A stretch of 64,000 nucleotides of DNA from Paenibacillus sp. HWE-109 (GCF_022163125.1 NZ_CP091881.1:8202501-8266500); one strand, 5' to 3'. Shown: positions 43,308 to 52,772, counted from the first letter of the stretch. Notes: generated by a model from the sequence alone, not told the origin. Numbers and translations: made by a program.

Positions 43308-43766
43308 TCATCGGTTATTTGGTTCGAATGCTGCTTCGAACTGTTCAATTCGGCTTGCTAAATCTTGCGGCAGCGGGGTGCTTTTTTGAGTATGGACATC
43401 GATGTACACACCTGTGCTCGTGGCGAAGCTCACGACCTGTTGGGTATCTCTTTTGACAATCGCATAGTGGGTCTCGATCGATGATTTCCCGAGTCGGTGT
43501 ACCTTCATATAGATATCGAGGGTATCGTTGAAATGCGCTTGCGATTTATACTCGACGGATTGACTGACGAGAAAGAAGGTTTTATCCACCGGCTCACCGG
43601 CTGTATCGGCAAAAAATAAGCCTAACCCATTCATATACTCACAACGCGCTTGCTCCATATAAATAACGGATGAAACGTGACTCAAATGTCCATTCGCATC
43701 GGTCTCACAAAACCGAACCTTCGTCGGTGAATAAAAGCGAAAGCCTGTTAATTCAGGATTGGTCAT
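43308..43766 (-). CDS. hotdog-fold acyl-CoA thioesterase
   Basis: 152 residues of the 4-hydroxybenzoyl-CoA thioesterase/FadM/YbgC family. The active-site motif is FCETDANGHLSHVSSVIYME (catalytic Asp near 23), followed by QSVEYKSQAHFNDTLDI. It hydrolyses acyl-CoA. It lies eight bases downstream of the acyl-CoA ligase and just before the SDR, so it belongs to the same transcript. Confidence 0.88.
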   Translation of the reverse strand: MTNPELTGFRFYSPTKVRFCETDANGHLSHVSSVIYMEQARCEYMNGLGLFFADTAGEPVDKTFFLVSQSVEYKSQAHFNDTLDIYMKVHRLGKSSIETHYAIVKRDTQQVVSFATSTGVYIDVHTQKSTPLPQDLASRIEQFEAAFEPNNR

Positions 43767-43773
43767 AACGATT

Positions 43774-45390
43774 CTAGTCTCCTGTAAAATAAGATTGATA
43801 CTGCTCGCGCAGCTCGCGTTTCATAAATTTGCCGACGGAGGATCGCGGGATTTCCTGGAGGAAAATAACGTCGTCAGGAATCCACCATTTGGCGAATTTA
43901 GGCGTCAAAAAATGCAGTAAATCGGCTTTGTCGCCTGCTTGCAATGCGAAGTCTTTCAGGACGACGAAAGCAAGTGGGCGCTCATCCCATTTGGGGTGGG
44001 GGACGCCTATTACACAGGCCTCGAATACATTCGGATGTGCCATCAAAGTATTTTCCAAATCGAGGGAGGAGATCCATTCACCGCCGCTCTTCACTAAATC
44101 CTTGGCTCTGTCAACCAGTTTGACGAATCCTTCCTGGTCAATGACCGCGATATCTCCGCTATGAAACCAGCCATCCTGGAACGATTCTTGTGTGCGCTCA
44201 TCTTGGTAATAGGCGGTAGCGACCCAAGGGCCGCGCAGCAGAATTTCACCCATTTCATGGCCATCCCAGGCGACTTCACCGCGAGGGCCGACGATTTTCA
44301 TTTCCAGGCCAGGCGCTAGCAAGCCCTGTGTGGCTCTGGTATTGTACTGTTCATCGTAAGAGGCAGCACATTGATAGCTTTTGAGTCTGGCGACGGTGAC
44401 TAGCGGACATGTTTCCGTCATGCCATAGGCATGATAGAAAGGTATTCCGAGCCGCTGCTCGTAGCTTTCTATCAGACTTCTGGGGGCGGCAGACCCTCCG
44501 CAAACGACGGCTCTCAGGGTGGAGAGATCTGCTTGTTTGGCTTCTTGCGCTTTCAGCGTCGCTGTCCACACGGTGGGCACTCCGGCTGCAATCGTAACCT
44601 GTTCATCAGCCATCAGGCCAAGCAGAATATCCGGTGTGGGCGCTGGTCCCGGCAGCACTTGTTTGCTGCCGAACCAGACAGATGCGAAGGGGAGTCCCCA
44701 CGCATTCACATGAAACATGGGCACAATGGGCATGACCGTATCCCGTTCGGATAAACCGAGTGTATCGGCAAGGCCGATGGACAAAGAGTGCAGGTAGATG
44801 CCGCGATGTGAGTACAGCACACCCTTAGGTTTGCCTGTAGTAGCCGAGGTATAGCACAAACCAGCGGGAGCGCTTTCATTTATATCGTCGCGAAAGATGT
44901 ATTGCGGATCTCCATCATTTAATATGTTCTCATATCCATAGACGGGCTGTAAAGAAGTAGGCGGCAATTCCTGACGATCGGTCATAATGATATAGCCTTC
45001 GATGGTTGTAAGTTGATCTTGAATCTTCTCGATAACCGGGAGCAGGGTCTCATCAACGAAAAGAAAGCGGTCCTGGGCATGGTTCAATATGTACACAATA
45101 TGCTCAAGGGGGAGACGAATATTGACCGTATGCAGCACAGCGCCCATGCAAGGGATAGCGAAATAGGTCTCTAAATGCCAATGATGATTCCAAGCGAACG
45201 TGGCTATTCGATCACCGGGCTTAACGCCAAGTCCTTGCAAAGCACTGGATAGCTGCCTTGTACGCCTGCCGAAATCAGCGTATGTATAGCGAGAGATGCC
45301 GGAGTTAGTGCGGGAAACGACCTCTTTTTTGCCAAACAGTGATTGGGAACGGTCGAAGAGTGCGCGCAGCGTTAACGGATAATTTTCCAT
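43774..45390 (-). CDS. medium/long-chain fatty-acid-CoA ligase
   Basis: 538 residues of the AMP-forming ligase superfamily. The P-loop-like motif is TSATTGKPKGVLYSHRG, followed by YGMTETCPL, GWFHSGDIAVID and DRAKDLVKSGGEWIS; the catalytic Lys lies in SSVGKFMKREL. It activates fatty acids to acyl-CoA at the cytoplasmic face, most like AlkK/YngI-type enzymes. It is the first gene of the three-gene operon and has a GGAGGTG site before the ATG. Confidence 0.92.
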   Translation of the reverse strand: MENYPLTLRALFDRSQSLFGKKEVVSRTNSGISRYTYADFGRRTRQLSSALQGLGVKPGDRIATFAWNHHWHLETYFAIPCMGAVLHTVNIRLPLEHIVYILNHAQDRFLFVDETLLPVIEKIQDQLTTIEGYIIMTDRQELPPTSLQPVYGYENILNDGDPQYIFRDDINESAPAGLCYTSATTGKPKGVLYSHRGIYLHSLSIGLADTLGLSERDTVMPIVPMFHVNAWGLPFASVWFGSKQVLPGPAPTPDILLGLMADEQVTIAAGVPTVWTATLKAQEAKQADLSTLRAVVCGGSAAPRSLIESYEQRLGIPFYHAYGMTETCPLVTVARLKSYQCAASYDEQYNTRATQGLLAPGLEMKIVGPRGEVAWDGHEMGEILLRGPWVATAYYQDERTQESFQDGWFHSGDIAVIDQEGFVKLVDRAKDLVKSGGEWISSLDLENTLMAHPNVFEACVIGVPHPKWDERPLAFVVLKDFALQAGDKADLLHFLTPKFAKWWIPDDVIFLQEIPRSSVGKFMKRELREQYQSYFTGD

Positions 45391-45476
45391 GTGGAAACAC
45401 CTCCGGAAATAGTCTGAGTCTACTGTAATATATCAACGGCAGAGACAGGATATGTCCATTAAACGAGCAAATACCA

Positions 45477-45528
45477 AGAAAAAACCGACTCTGGCCGGCA
45501 CAAGTCAATCATGCAGCTGGAATCGGTT
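45477..45528 (-). terminator. intrinsic terminator of the HAD gene
   Basis: On the minus strand, AACCGA and TCGGTT arms with an inner imperfect stem, followed by TTTTTTC. It lies 11 bases past the HAD stop. Confidence 0.7.
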
Positions 45529-45538
45529 GAAATTCGAA

Positions 45539-46336
45539 TTAAACGTTCAAAATAAACTTCTCGATGACATGTCCCACACCGTTATCATTATTGCTTTTGG
45601 TGACGTAATTCGCCAGCGCTTTAAGTTCTGGCAAAGCGTTGTCCATCGCGACGCCAAGTCCTGCGACTTCCAGCATTTCGCGATCATTCCAGGCATCTCC
45701 GAGGGCGATGACTTCTTCCAAGGAGCAGCCGATATGCGCGGCGAGGAAGGTAATCGCATGCCCTTTGGTCCCTTCTTTGTGCATGAATTCCAAATAGTGC
45801 GGCTTGGATTTCGTGATATGCATCTGGTCCCCGAGCAGAGGAAGTAACTCTTCGCGAATTTGATCGCAAACCTCAGGCGTATCGACGATCAGCAGTTTTG
45901 GCTGCGGAATATCGATCCATTGGCGGAGATCCCCGATAATGTACGGCGTTTTGGAAAGACGAACATAGTTTTTGATTTTATCATTATCTTCACCTGCATA
46001 AAGCTGGTCGCCATGGTAAAGCTGGAGATGAAGGTTTCTCTTTTCGCAAAAGTCGAGCAAGAAGCGGGCGCTTTCCACGGGAACCGTGCGCTCGTAGAGC
46101 ACTTCTTCATCTAATAGATTTTTGATTAGGGCGCCTTGGTACGTAATGATCGGGACGTTGAGGCCGATTTGGTTGGCAATTCGGGCCGCAGACGGGAAGC
46201 TTCTTCCCGTAGCAATGGTCACCGTGACACCCTTGGCAACCGCTTGATGCATGGCATCGATCGTTTCTTGGGCAATGGTCAAATCATCGCGAAGCAAAGT
46301 ATCATCTAAATCAGCAGCAACTAACTTGTAAGTCAT
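45539..46336 (-). CDS. Cof-type HAD-IIB phosphatase
   Basis: 265 residues. Motif I DLDDTLLRDD (nucleophile Asp in VAADLDD), motif II TIATGRS, motif III Lys and motif IV ALGDAWNDREML, with the C2B cap between. It is a soluble phosphatase for sugar phosphates, nucleotides or flavin-type substrates; specificity cannot be read. It is monocistronic. Confidence 0.92.
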   Translation of the reverse strand: MTYKLVAADLDDTLLRDDLTIAQETIDAMHQAVAKGVTVTIATGRSFPSAARIANQIGLNVPIITYQGALIKNLLDEEVLYERTVPVESARFLLDFCEKRNLHLQLYHGDQLYAGEDNDKIKNYVRLSKTPYIIGDLRQWIDIPQPKLLIVDTPEVCDQIREELLPLLGDQMHITKSKPHYLEFMHKEGTKGHAITFLAAHIGCSLEEVIALGDAWNDREMLEVAGLGVAMDNALPELKALANYVTKSNNDNGVGHVIEKFILNV

Positions 46337-46459
46337 CTGTTTCTCTCCGATCCGGGTAAGTAGTCTATGTGAAAAATTCTGCTATAAGCATACCCGAATC
46401 ATGACGGAATTGCTAGAATAAAGCGTAGCAAGAATTAGGCTTAAGGAGGCTTACATACG

Positions 46460-47152
46460 ATGGCATCATCTTATACAGACAAGCTGGAAGGATGGCTGCG
46501 ACCCCATGGCAACGCGGCAGATGCTGAGGCTATGGCGGCTTATATGCGGAATCAGTTTCTTTTTCTGGGCATTCGCAACCCACAGCGTGTAGCTTTGACG
46601 AAGCAGTTCTGGAAAGAAAACGGCTTCCCCAAAGGGGAGGAAGGTGTGTGCGTTGCAGAAGAACTATGGGCGCTGCCGGAGCGGGAATTCGCATACACAG
46701 CGCTGTTGCTGCTGACTCAACTGCGTAAGGAAATGGGTGAAAGGCATATTGAAGTGCTGGAGCGAATGGTCGTCACCCAATCGTGGTGGGATTCCGTGGA
46801 TACGATCGCGGATCATCTGATTGGCTATCATTTGCAGAAATACCCGGAGTTGATCCCGGCCTATGTGGACAAATGGCTGGCTTCGGGGAATATGTGGCTG
46901 CAGCGAACAGCAATTTTGTTTCAATTGAAATATAAGCAGCGCACCGATGTGGAGCTCTTGTATCGCGTAATCCGGCAAATGGCGGATTCCCAAGAATTCT
47001 TCATCCGCAAAGCGATCGGCTGGGCGCTTCGCGAGTATTCCAAAACGGATGCCGCGGCTGTTCGTTCATTCGTTGCGGAAACCGAGCTTTCACCACTAAG
47101 TGTGAAGGAAGCTTTGAAGGTCATGCAGCGGAAGGCAGCGCAGGAGATGTAG
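46460..47152 (+). CDS. AlkD-like DNA alkylation repair protein
   Basis: 230 residues of HEAT-like helical repeats, family DNA_alkylation (AlkD/AlkC). Conserved parts include GIRNPQRVALTKQFWKEN, VTQSWWDSVDTIADHLIG and FIRKAIGWALREYSK. AlkD glycosylases remove bulky or cationic alkylated bases without base flipping. TTAAGGAGG lies upstream of the ATG. The gene ends in a hairpin terminator that is also a repeat. Confidence 0.9.
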   Translation: MASSYTDKLEGWLRPHGNAADAEAMAAYMRNQFLFLGIRNPQRVALTKQFWKENGFPKGEEGVCVAEELWALPEREFAYTALLLLTQLRKEMGERHIEVLERMVVTQSWWDSVDTIADHLIGYHLQKYPELIPAYVDKWLASGNMWLQRTAILFQLKYKQRTDVELLYRVIRQMADSQEFFIRKAIGWALREYSKTDAAAVRSFVAETELSPLSVKEALKVMQRKAAQEM

Positions 47153-47167
47153 TCGGCACCCCGAATG

Positions 47168-47232
47168 AGACCCTGTAGTGTTTTGTCGCTCTGAAGAGGT
47201 TGATCTCTCAGGGCGGCAAAGCCTTTTTTTAT
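47168..47232 (+). terminator. terminator built from a dispersed repeat
   Basis: GCTCTG (47188-47193) and CAGGGC (47209-47214) with inner AGAG/CTCT form the hairpin, followed by GGCAAAGCC and TTTTTTT. The 42 bases at 47181-47222 recur at 55380-55421 with only four differences. The preceding AGACCCTGTAGT recurs near 55304. Confidence 0.8.
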
Positions 47233-47300
47233 TTTATTTCGCCCGAAACGTTATGTATTCTCACACATACTATAATAAAATAAAATACATGACATATATA

Positions 47301-47329
47301 TTGACATATAAGTGACGTTGGTTTAAAGT
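47301..47329 (+). promoter_or_regulatory. promoter of adenosine deaminase
   Basis: TTGACA (47301-47306), a 17-base spacer and TAAAGT (47324-47329), about 75 bases before the ATG. No purine-riboswitch sequence is seen in this leader. Confidence 0.6.
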
Positions 47330-47404
47330 TAGTGAAATTCTTTGAAATGAGTTGCACCAGTTGGTCTCGTATTTATCCAAATGAAAAGAAGGGAATGATA
47401 GAAG

Positions 47405-48451
47405 ATGGCACATAATCGGACGCTTGATCTGTTATCGCGACTGCCCAAAGTTGATCTTCACTTGCACTTGGATGGGAGTGTGAAGCCGGAAACGATCCTG
47501 GAGCTCGCTATGCAACAAGGCATCGATCTTCCCGTTTACCATAAAGAAGGCTTAATTCCCCATATGCGTGTAGGTAATGAATGCGGCAGTCTCATTGAAT
47601 ATTTGAGCAAATTCCATTTCACGACGAAATTCATGCAATCTGGCGAAGCGCTGGAGCGGATTGCCTATGAGGTCGCCGAGCAATCGGCGGCGCATAACTG
47701 CAAGTATGTGGAGGTTCGTTTTGCCCCGCAACTTCATCGGAATAACGGTTTGACGGTGGAGGAAACGATACATCATGTTGTGGAGGGGATGAAGCGAGGG
47801 CTGCGGGATTTTGGTGTAAAGGGCGGCGTCATTGTTATTTGCATGAGAAATCATTCCAGTCAAAGCAATCTAGAAGTCATCGAGGCGGCAGCTAAATTTG
47901 TCGGGAAAGGCGTGGTTGCCGTCGATTTGGCTGGAGATGAGGCAACGTATCCACCGGAGTTTTTCCGGGAAGTGTTTGCGGAATCCACAAGGCTGGGCAT
48001 CCCTGTCACGATTCATGCAGGGGAAGCTGCTGGAGCGGTTAATGTGTATGAAGCGGTCACGAATCTGGGGGCAACCCGCATTGGGCATGGTGTGAGATTG
48101 AAGGAGAACAGGACGATTCTGGACATGGTCAAAGAACGACGCATTCCCTTGGAAATGTGCCCGATCAGCAACATCCAAACGAAAGCCGTTCCGGGTTGGG
48201 AGGCTTATCCGATACGCGAATATTTGGACGAAGGGCTGCTCGTCACGATTAATACAGATAATCCGAGTGTTTCAGGAACAGATATTACGAACGAATACCG
48301 CGTGTTAGCGGACCGGTTTGGCTTTACGACACCGGAGCTTGTGAAGCTCATTATGAATGGCGTTGACGCGGCTTTTCTGGATGCGGACGATAAATTATCG
48401 CTGCGGCGTGAGATGGAAGACGAGATTAGATGTTTGGGTGTAAGCATGTGA
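47405..48451 (+). CDS. add: adenosine deaminase
   Basis: 348 residues, normal for the family. Zinc ligands His19 and His21 in KVDLHLHLDGS; further motifs VTIHAGEAAG (catalytic Glu), RIGHGVRL and INTDNPSVSGTDIT (Asp ligand). It converts adenosine and deoxyadenosine to inosine forms in purine salvage. The upstream region includes AGAAGGGAATGATAG as a ribosome site. It is monocistronic. Adenine deaminase is a less likely alternative. Confidence 0.92.
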   Translation: MAHNRTLDLLSRLPKVDLHLHLDGSVKPETILELAMQQGIDLPVYHKEGLIPHMRVGNECGSLIEYLSKFHFTTKFMQSGEALERIAYEVAEQSAAHNCKYVEVRFAPQLHRNNGLTVEETIHHVVEGMKRGLRDFGVKGGVIVICMRNHSSQSNLEVIEAAAKFVGKGVVAVDLAGDEATYPPEFFREVFAESTRLGIPVTIHAGEAAGAVNVYEAVTNLGATRIGHGVRLKENRTILDMVKERRIPLEMCPISNIQTKAVPGWEAYPIREYLDEGLLVTINTDNPSVSGTDITNEYRVLADRFGFTTPELVKLIMNGVDAAFLDADDKLSLRREMEDEIRCLGVSM

Positions 48452-48520
48452 TGAATGATGAAGTGTAGAGCTGATTTCTGGGTACATACTACCTGGAGAC
48501 AGCTTTTTTTAATAAAGGGC

Positions 48521-48550
48521 TTGATATAGGGTAGGGGGGTATGCTATATT
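48521..48550 (+). promoter_or_regulatory. csoR promoter with CsoR-type operator
   Basis: TTGATA (48521-48526) and TATATT (48545-48550) with an 18-base spacer. The spacer holds TAGGGTAGGGGGGTATGC, the G-tract pattern of CsoR operators. Autorepression relieved by Cu(I) is expected. Confidence 0.7.
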
Positions 48551-48573
48551 TGAGTTGTGAGGAGGTTATGGAA

Positions 48574-48906
48574 ATGGAACATCAGGATAAGCCAGAAGGC
48601 CATGAGGCCAGCTGCCACTCCGGCAGTGACCGCAAAAGTCATCATTCCGATAAGACCAAGAGCAATTTGGTTACACGGCTTAATCGCATCGAAGGGCAAA
48701 TCCGCGGTGTGAAAGGTTTGATTGAGAAGGATACGTATTGCGACGATGTGTTAAATCAGATCGCTGCGATTCAATCAGCATTGAACGGCGTTGGCAAACT
48801 GCTTCTTGAGCATCATCTTAACAGTTGCGTGATCGAACGAATTCAAGAAGGTGATAATGAGGTTATTAAGGAACTCATGATTACCGTGAATAAATTAATG
48901 AAATAA
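48574..48906 (+). CDS. csoR: copper-sensing repressor CsoR
   Basis: 110 residues from ATG at 48574, eight bases after GAGGAGG; earlier in-frame starts are too close to or ahead of that site. After a His-rich N-terminus (GHEASCHSGSDRKSHH), the helical core carries the Cu(I) ligands Cys56, His81 and Cys85, with the same spacing as Bacillus CsoR (Cys45/His70/Cys74). It binds G-tract operators and releases them on Cu(I) binding. It heads csoR-copZ-copA. Confidence 0.93.
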   Translation: MEHQDKPEGHEASCHSGSDRKSHHSDKTKSNLVTRLNRIEGQIRGVKGLIEKDTYCDDVLNQIAAIQSALNGVGKLLLEHHLNSCVIERIQEGDNEVIKELMITVNKLMK

Positions 48907-48923
48907 TAAGGGAGAGATCCAAT

Positions 48924-49127
48924 ATGCAAAGCGTTACATTGAAAGTAGAAGGTATGTCCTGTGGTCATTGTGTGAATTCCGTCGAAGGTGCGGTCAAGAA
49001 ATTAGGTGCTGTGGGTAAAGTGGATTTGAGCGCTGGCTCTGTAACTGTGGAATTCGATGAATCGAAAGTTTCTGTGGACACGATTAAGGAAGCGATAGAA
49101 GAGCAAGGCTATGACGTCGCGAAGTAA
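48924..49127 (+). CDS. copZ: copper chaperone CopZ
   Basis: 67 residues, a single heavy-metal-associated domain with the Cu(I) motif GMSCGHC (Cys13, Cys16). It delivers copper to CopA and to CsoR. It starts 17 bases after csoR with GGGAGAG upstream, in the same operon, and ends at a terminator. Confidence 0.94.
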   Translation: MQSVTLKVEGMSCGHCVNSVEGAVKKLGAVGKVDLSAGSVTVEFDESKVSVDTIKEAIEEQGYDVAK

Positions 49128-49133
49128 GAGGTT

Positions 49134-49160
49134 GAGCCGCTTCTAGCGGCTTTTTCTTTG
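49134..49160 (+). terminator. terminator after copZ
   Basis: GAGCCGC and GCGGCT arms with loop TTCTA, followed by TTTTTCTTT. It separates csoR-copZ from copA, which has its own operator. Confidence 0.85.
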
Positions 49161-49186
49161 CAGTACCTATTTTTTTGGAAAGAAAT

Positions 49187-49203
49187 ATACCCCACGGGGG
49201 TAT
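49187..49203 (+). promoter_or_regulatory. CsoR operator of copA
   Basis: ATACCCC-ACG-GGGGTAT, a perfect 17-base palindrome of the CsoR type, 19 bases before the copA start. It lets CsoR control copA separately from the csoR-copZ promoter. Confidence 0.85.
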
Positions 49204-49221
49204 TGATGTGGGAGGGCCGAT

Positions 49222-51642
49222 ATGGATAAACAAAGTGAACAGCAACAAACAAGTCTGCAGATCTCAGGAATGACCTGCGCGGCGTGTGCGAATAGAATCG
49301 AAAAAGGATTAAAGAAAATGGAAGGCGTTGCAGAAGCTAATGTTAACTTTGCGCTGGAAAAGGCTTCTGTCACCTTTGATCCATCACAAGTAAATGTGGC
49401 TGACCTTGAAGGCAAGATTCAAGCTTTGGGGTATGCCACGGTTAAGGACACCGCGGATTTCACGATCGTCGGCATGACTTGCGCAGCTTGTGCTACGCGG
49501 ATCGAAAAAGGGTTGAACAAACTGCCAGGCATTAGCAAAGCTGTGGTTAATCTTGCGCTAGAAACAGCGCATGTTGAGTATAGCGCCGCTGAGGTTTCAA
49601 CCAGAGAGATGGTTAATAAAGTAGCGCAATTGGGCTACAAAGCCATCCCCAAAGAGGAAGCTGTCGGTGATCACAAGCAGCAGGAGATTCGCCATAAGAA
49701 AATGCAGCTTGCTGTGTCCGCGGTGCTCTCGTTTCCGCTGTTATGGGCAATGGTCAGCCACTTTTCATTTACATCCTGGATTTATCTGCCTGAGTTTCTG
49801 ATGAATCCTTGGGTGCAGCTAGTGCTAGCTACGCCAGTTCAGTTCATCATAGGCCGACAATTTTACGTTTCCGCATACAAAGCACTTCGCAACAAAAGCG
49901 CGAATATGGATGTGCTTGTCTCTCTCGGGACGTCAGCGGCATACTTTTATAGTTTGGTGTTGACACTGCAATGGGCGGGTTCAACGGATGTTCATCGCCA
50001 TGCGCCAGATATGTACTACGAAACTAGCGCGATCTTGATTACTTTGATCATTTTAGGAAAATTATTTGAAGTTTTGGCCAAAGGCCGTACGTCGGAAGCC
50101 ATCCAGAAATTGATGGGGCTTCAAGCCAAAACAGCTTTGGTTATCCGTGATGGCGAAGAAATTTCGATACCGGTGGAAGAGGTGTTGATTGGCGACCTAG
50201 TGCTTGTGAAACCTGGTGAGAAAATTCCTGTTGACGGTCAAGTCGCAGAGGGATTTTCTGCGGTGGATGAGTCGATGCTCACAGGAGAAAGCTTACCGGT
50301 TGAGAAAAAAGCGGGAGATACGTTGATCGGTTCGACCGTGAACAAAAACGGCAGCTTGAAGATGAAAGCGACACGTGTCGGCAAAGACACAGCGCTCGCT
50401 CACATCATTCGAGTTGTCGAAGAAGCACAAGGTTCCAAAGCACCGATTCAGCGGATCGCTGATGTGATATCGGGTATTTTTGTCCCTATTGTGGTGGGGT
50501 TGGCTGTTGTGACTTTTTTGATTTGGTTTATTTGGGCGGCGCCCGGTGAATTTGCAACAGCATTAGAGAAGGCTATTGCCGTTCTAGTGATCGCTTGCCC
50601 ATGCGCGCTCGGTCTGGCTACTCCGACCTCCATCATGGCAGGATCGGGCCGCGCCGCGGAGCTTGGCATTCTTTTCAAGGGTGGCGAGCATTTGGAAGCC
50701 ATGCAGAAAGTGCAAACGATTGTGCTGGACAAAACAGGCACAGTGACCAAAGGTAAACCGGAACTAACCGACGTTCGCATCGAGGCTATGGATGAAAAGG
50801 TAGCTCTTCGTCTAATCGGCTCAGCGGAAAAACAATCAGAGCATCCGCTAGCGGAAGCGATTGTAGCAGGGATCATGGCCAAAGGGATCGAACTGACCGC
50901 TGCCGAGCAGTTCGAGGCGATTCCCGGTTACGGGATTCGAGCGGTTGTCGCAGGCCGCGAGGTTCTGATAGGAACTCGCAAGCTGCTGCAGCGTGAAGCC
51001 ATTGATTATGGCAAAGCGTCAACCGTGATGGAAAGACTGGAGTCTGAGGGCAAAACAGCGATGCTTGTCGCAGTGGATCAACGCTATGCCGGTTTGGTTG
51101 CCGTAGCAGATACGATCAAGGACACATCCAAAGCGGCCATCTCACAGTTGAAGCAAATGGGGATCAAGGTCATCATGATGACTGGCGATAATGAGCGCAC
51201 GGCACAAGCGATAGCTCAACAAGTCGGCATTGATCATGTGCTTGCAGAAGTTCTTCCCGAAGGTAAGGCGGAAGAAGTGAGAAAGCTTCAAAGCCAAGGC
51301 GTAACCGTGGCTATGGTGGGCGACGGCATCAATGATGCCCCGGCTTTAGCGACGGCTGACGTGGGCTTGGCGATAGGCACGGGAACGGATATTGCGATGG
51401 AAGCGGCAGATGTGACGCTCATGCGCGGGGAACTGACAAGTATCGCGGACGCGATTGTCATGAGCCGTAAAACGATGACCAATATTAAACAAAACTTGTT
51501 CTGGGCGCTCGGGTACAATGCGCTTGGAATCCCAATTGCAGCTCTGGGCCTGTTGGCGCCTTGGGTAGCAGGGGCGGCTATGGCACTTAGTTCGGTATCC
51601 GTTGTGTTGAATGCGTTGCGACTGCAAAGGGTGAAACTATAA
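49222..51642 (+). CDS. copA: Cu(I)-exporting P-type ATPase
   Basis: 806 residues. Two N-terminal metal-binding domains, each with GMTCAACA (Cys19/22 and Cys87/90); eight membrane segments; the CPC metal site in IACPCALGLATPTS; phosphorylation motif DKTGTVTKG; GDGINDAPALA hinge; and the SEHPLAEAI nucleotide site. It exports Cu(I) from the cytoplasm. GGGAGG precedes the ATG. It sits behind a CsoR palindrome. Confidence 0.96.
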   Translation: MDKQSEQQQTSLQISGMTCAACANRIEKGLKKMEGVAEANVNFALEKASVTFDPSQVNVADLEGKIQALGYATVKDTADFTIVGMTCAACATRIEKGLNKLPGISKAVVNLALETAHVEYSAAEVSTREMVNKVAQLGYKAIPKEEAVGDHKQQEIRHKKMQLAVSAVLSFPLLWAMVSHFSFTSWIYLPEFLMNPWVQLVLATPVQFIIGRQFYVSAYKALRNKSANMDVLVSLGTSAAYFYSLVLTLQWAGSTDVHRHAPDMYYETSAILITLIILGKLFEVLAKGRTSEAIQKLMGLQAKTALVIRDGEEISIPVEEVLIGDLVLVKPGEKIPVDGQVAEGFSAVDESMLTGESLPVEKKAGDTLIGSTVNKNGSLKMKATRVGKDTALAHIIRVVEEAQGSKAPIQRIADVISGIFVPIVVGLAVVTFLIWFIWAAPGEFATALEKAIAVLVIACPCALGLATPTSIMAGSGRAAELGILFKGGEHLEAMQKVQTIVLDKTGTVTKGKPELTDVRIEAMDEKVALRLIGSAEKQSEHPLAEAIVAGIMAKGIELTAAEQFEAIPGYGIRAVVAGREVLIGTRKLLQREAIDYGKASTVMERLESEGKTAMLVAVDQRYAGLVAVADTIKDTSKAAISQLKQMGIKVIMMTGDNERTAQAIAQQVGIDHVLAEVLPEGKAEEVRKLQSQGVTVAMVGDGINDAPALATADVGLAIGTGTDIAMEAADVTLMRGELTSIADAIVMSRKTMTNIKQNLFWALGYNALGIPIAALGLLAPWVAGAAMALSSVSVVLNALRLQRVKL

Positions 51643-51654
51643 TCTTTTTGCTTA

Positions 51655-51683
51655 TTGAAAATCATTCTCAATTGACGTAAGAT
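51655..51683 (+). promoter_or_regulatory. promoter overlapped by a Fur-box-like palindrome
   Basis: TTGAAA (51655-51660), a 17-base spacer and TAAGAT (51678-51683). The palindrome TGAAAATCATTCTCA (51656-51670) matches the 7-1-7 Fur box (TGATAATNATTATCA) except at two or three positions and covers the -35. Iron control of the AraC pair is likely. Confidence 0.6.
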
Positions 51684-51701
51684 AATCCTATCAGGGAAGA
51701 G

Positions 51702-52772
51702 ATGGGGTGGTCGTATATCGAACAGGGAGCAAATTTGGAGCATGACGATTTTCGTGATTTCTATCATCAATATTTGGGAATGGTAGATGTATTGAACGTC
51801 AGCGATTCCTCCATGGACAGGATCGATATGTTAGATGACTACGGCGCAGGTACCGTTATTCGAACGAAGCTGCGGCCAGGTATCGAGCTGATTGTTGCAG
51901 ACTGCCGTTTTTACCAGTCGCAGACGCTCCGTTTCCAATCCGATGTTCCGATGATTGAACTCAGTTTCTGGTTGAACGGAGCAAGTGAAGTCAATCTGTC
52001 AGGACACCATTTGCATATACAGAACAACCAGTGTCAGCTTGCTTTCATACGGAATTTGGAGGCGGAGATGTGTTATGACGCCAAGGAACCTATGTTAGCC
52101 TGTGAGATTAGAATAGCAGAGTCTGTCTTCCGAGAGCTGGTAGATGCTTTTGGCGGCGACGTGAATTTGGATATGAACAAGCTGCTCGGTTCTCAAGCTG
52201 TTCGGGTCTTCCAGCAGGCGATTCCGCCAGCCGAGGAGCAGCTTGTGCGTCAAATGTTGACATGCCCGGTGGCACCGCCTTTGCGTAAAATGTACCTGGA
52301 AGGGAAAGCGCTGGAACTGCTAGCCATTTATATGCAGCGGTTACTGTTTGACGTCGACAGTTCGACTCCGGGCAGAGGCAGGGGATTGCGAAGAACCGAT
52401 CTGGATAAGATACGCGAGGCGGCGAATATACTGGCATGCCGGATGGAACAGCCGCCCTCGCTTCTGGAACTATCCCGTCTGACCGGGATCAGTGATTTTA
52501 AGCTGAAAGCGGGATTCAAGGAGCTGTTTGGTACGACAGTATTTGGTTATTTGCGCAACAAAAGAATGGAACGGGCCGTGTTTCTGCTAGAAACGGAGCG
52601 GACCAACGTCTATGAAGCAGCTATAGCGGTCGGTTATTCCAATCCTGGACATTTTGCCGCCGTATTTCGCGAGACATATGGGATTAATCCGGGACAATGG
52701 CCCAAGAAGGCTGGATTTCCGGGAAACTCGCTCAAACTCCCGTTCCATGAGGGAGGCGCGGAATCAAGATGA
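51702..52772 (+). CDS. AraC-family regulator, PchR-like
   Basis: 356 residues. An N-terminal ligand-binding cupin-like region is followed by a C-terminal AraC helix-turn-helix (about 245-345), with LKAGFKELFGTTVFGYLRNK and YSNPGHFAAVFRETYGINPG. The C-terminal sequence resembles siderophore-responsive regulators of the PchR group. The Fur-box-like promoter upstream supports an iron-acquisition role. Its stop overlaps the start of the next, homologous gene (ATGA). Confidence 0.85.
   Translation: MGWSYIEQGANLEHDDFRDFYHQYLGMVDVLNVSDSSMDRIDMLDDYGAGTVIRTKLRPGIELIVADCRFYQSQTLRFQSDVPMIELSFWLNGASEVNLSGHHLHIQNNQCQLAFIRNLEAEMCYDAKEPMLACEIRIAESVFRELVDAFGGDVNLDMNKLLGSQAVRVFQQAIPPAEEQLVRQMLTCPVAPPLRKMYLEGKALELLAIYMQRLLFDVDSSTPGRGRGLRRTDLDKIREAANILACRMEQPPSLLELSRLTGISDFKLKAGFKELFGTTVFGYLRNKRMERAVFLLETERTNVYEAAIAVGYSNPGHFAAVFRETYGINPGQWPKKAGFPGNSLKLPFHEGGAESR

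Noticed and set aside
47232..47404. Purine riboswitch ahead of adenosine deaminase
   Set aside because: The conserved purine-riboswitch core and its loop-loop elements were not found; only a normal promoter was seen.
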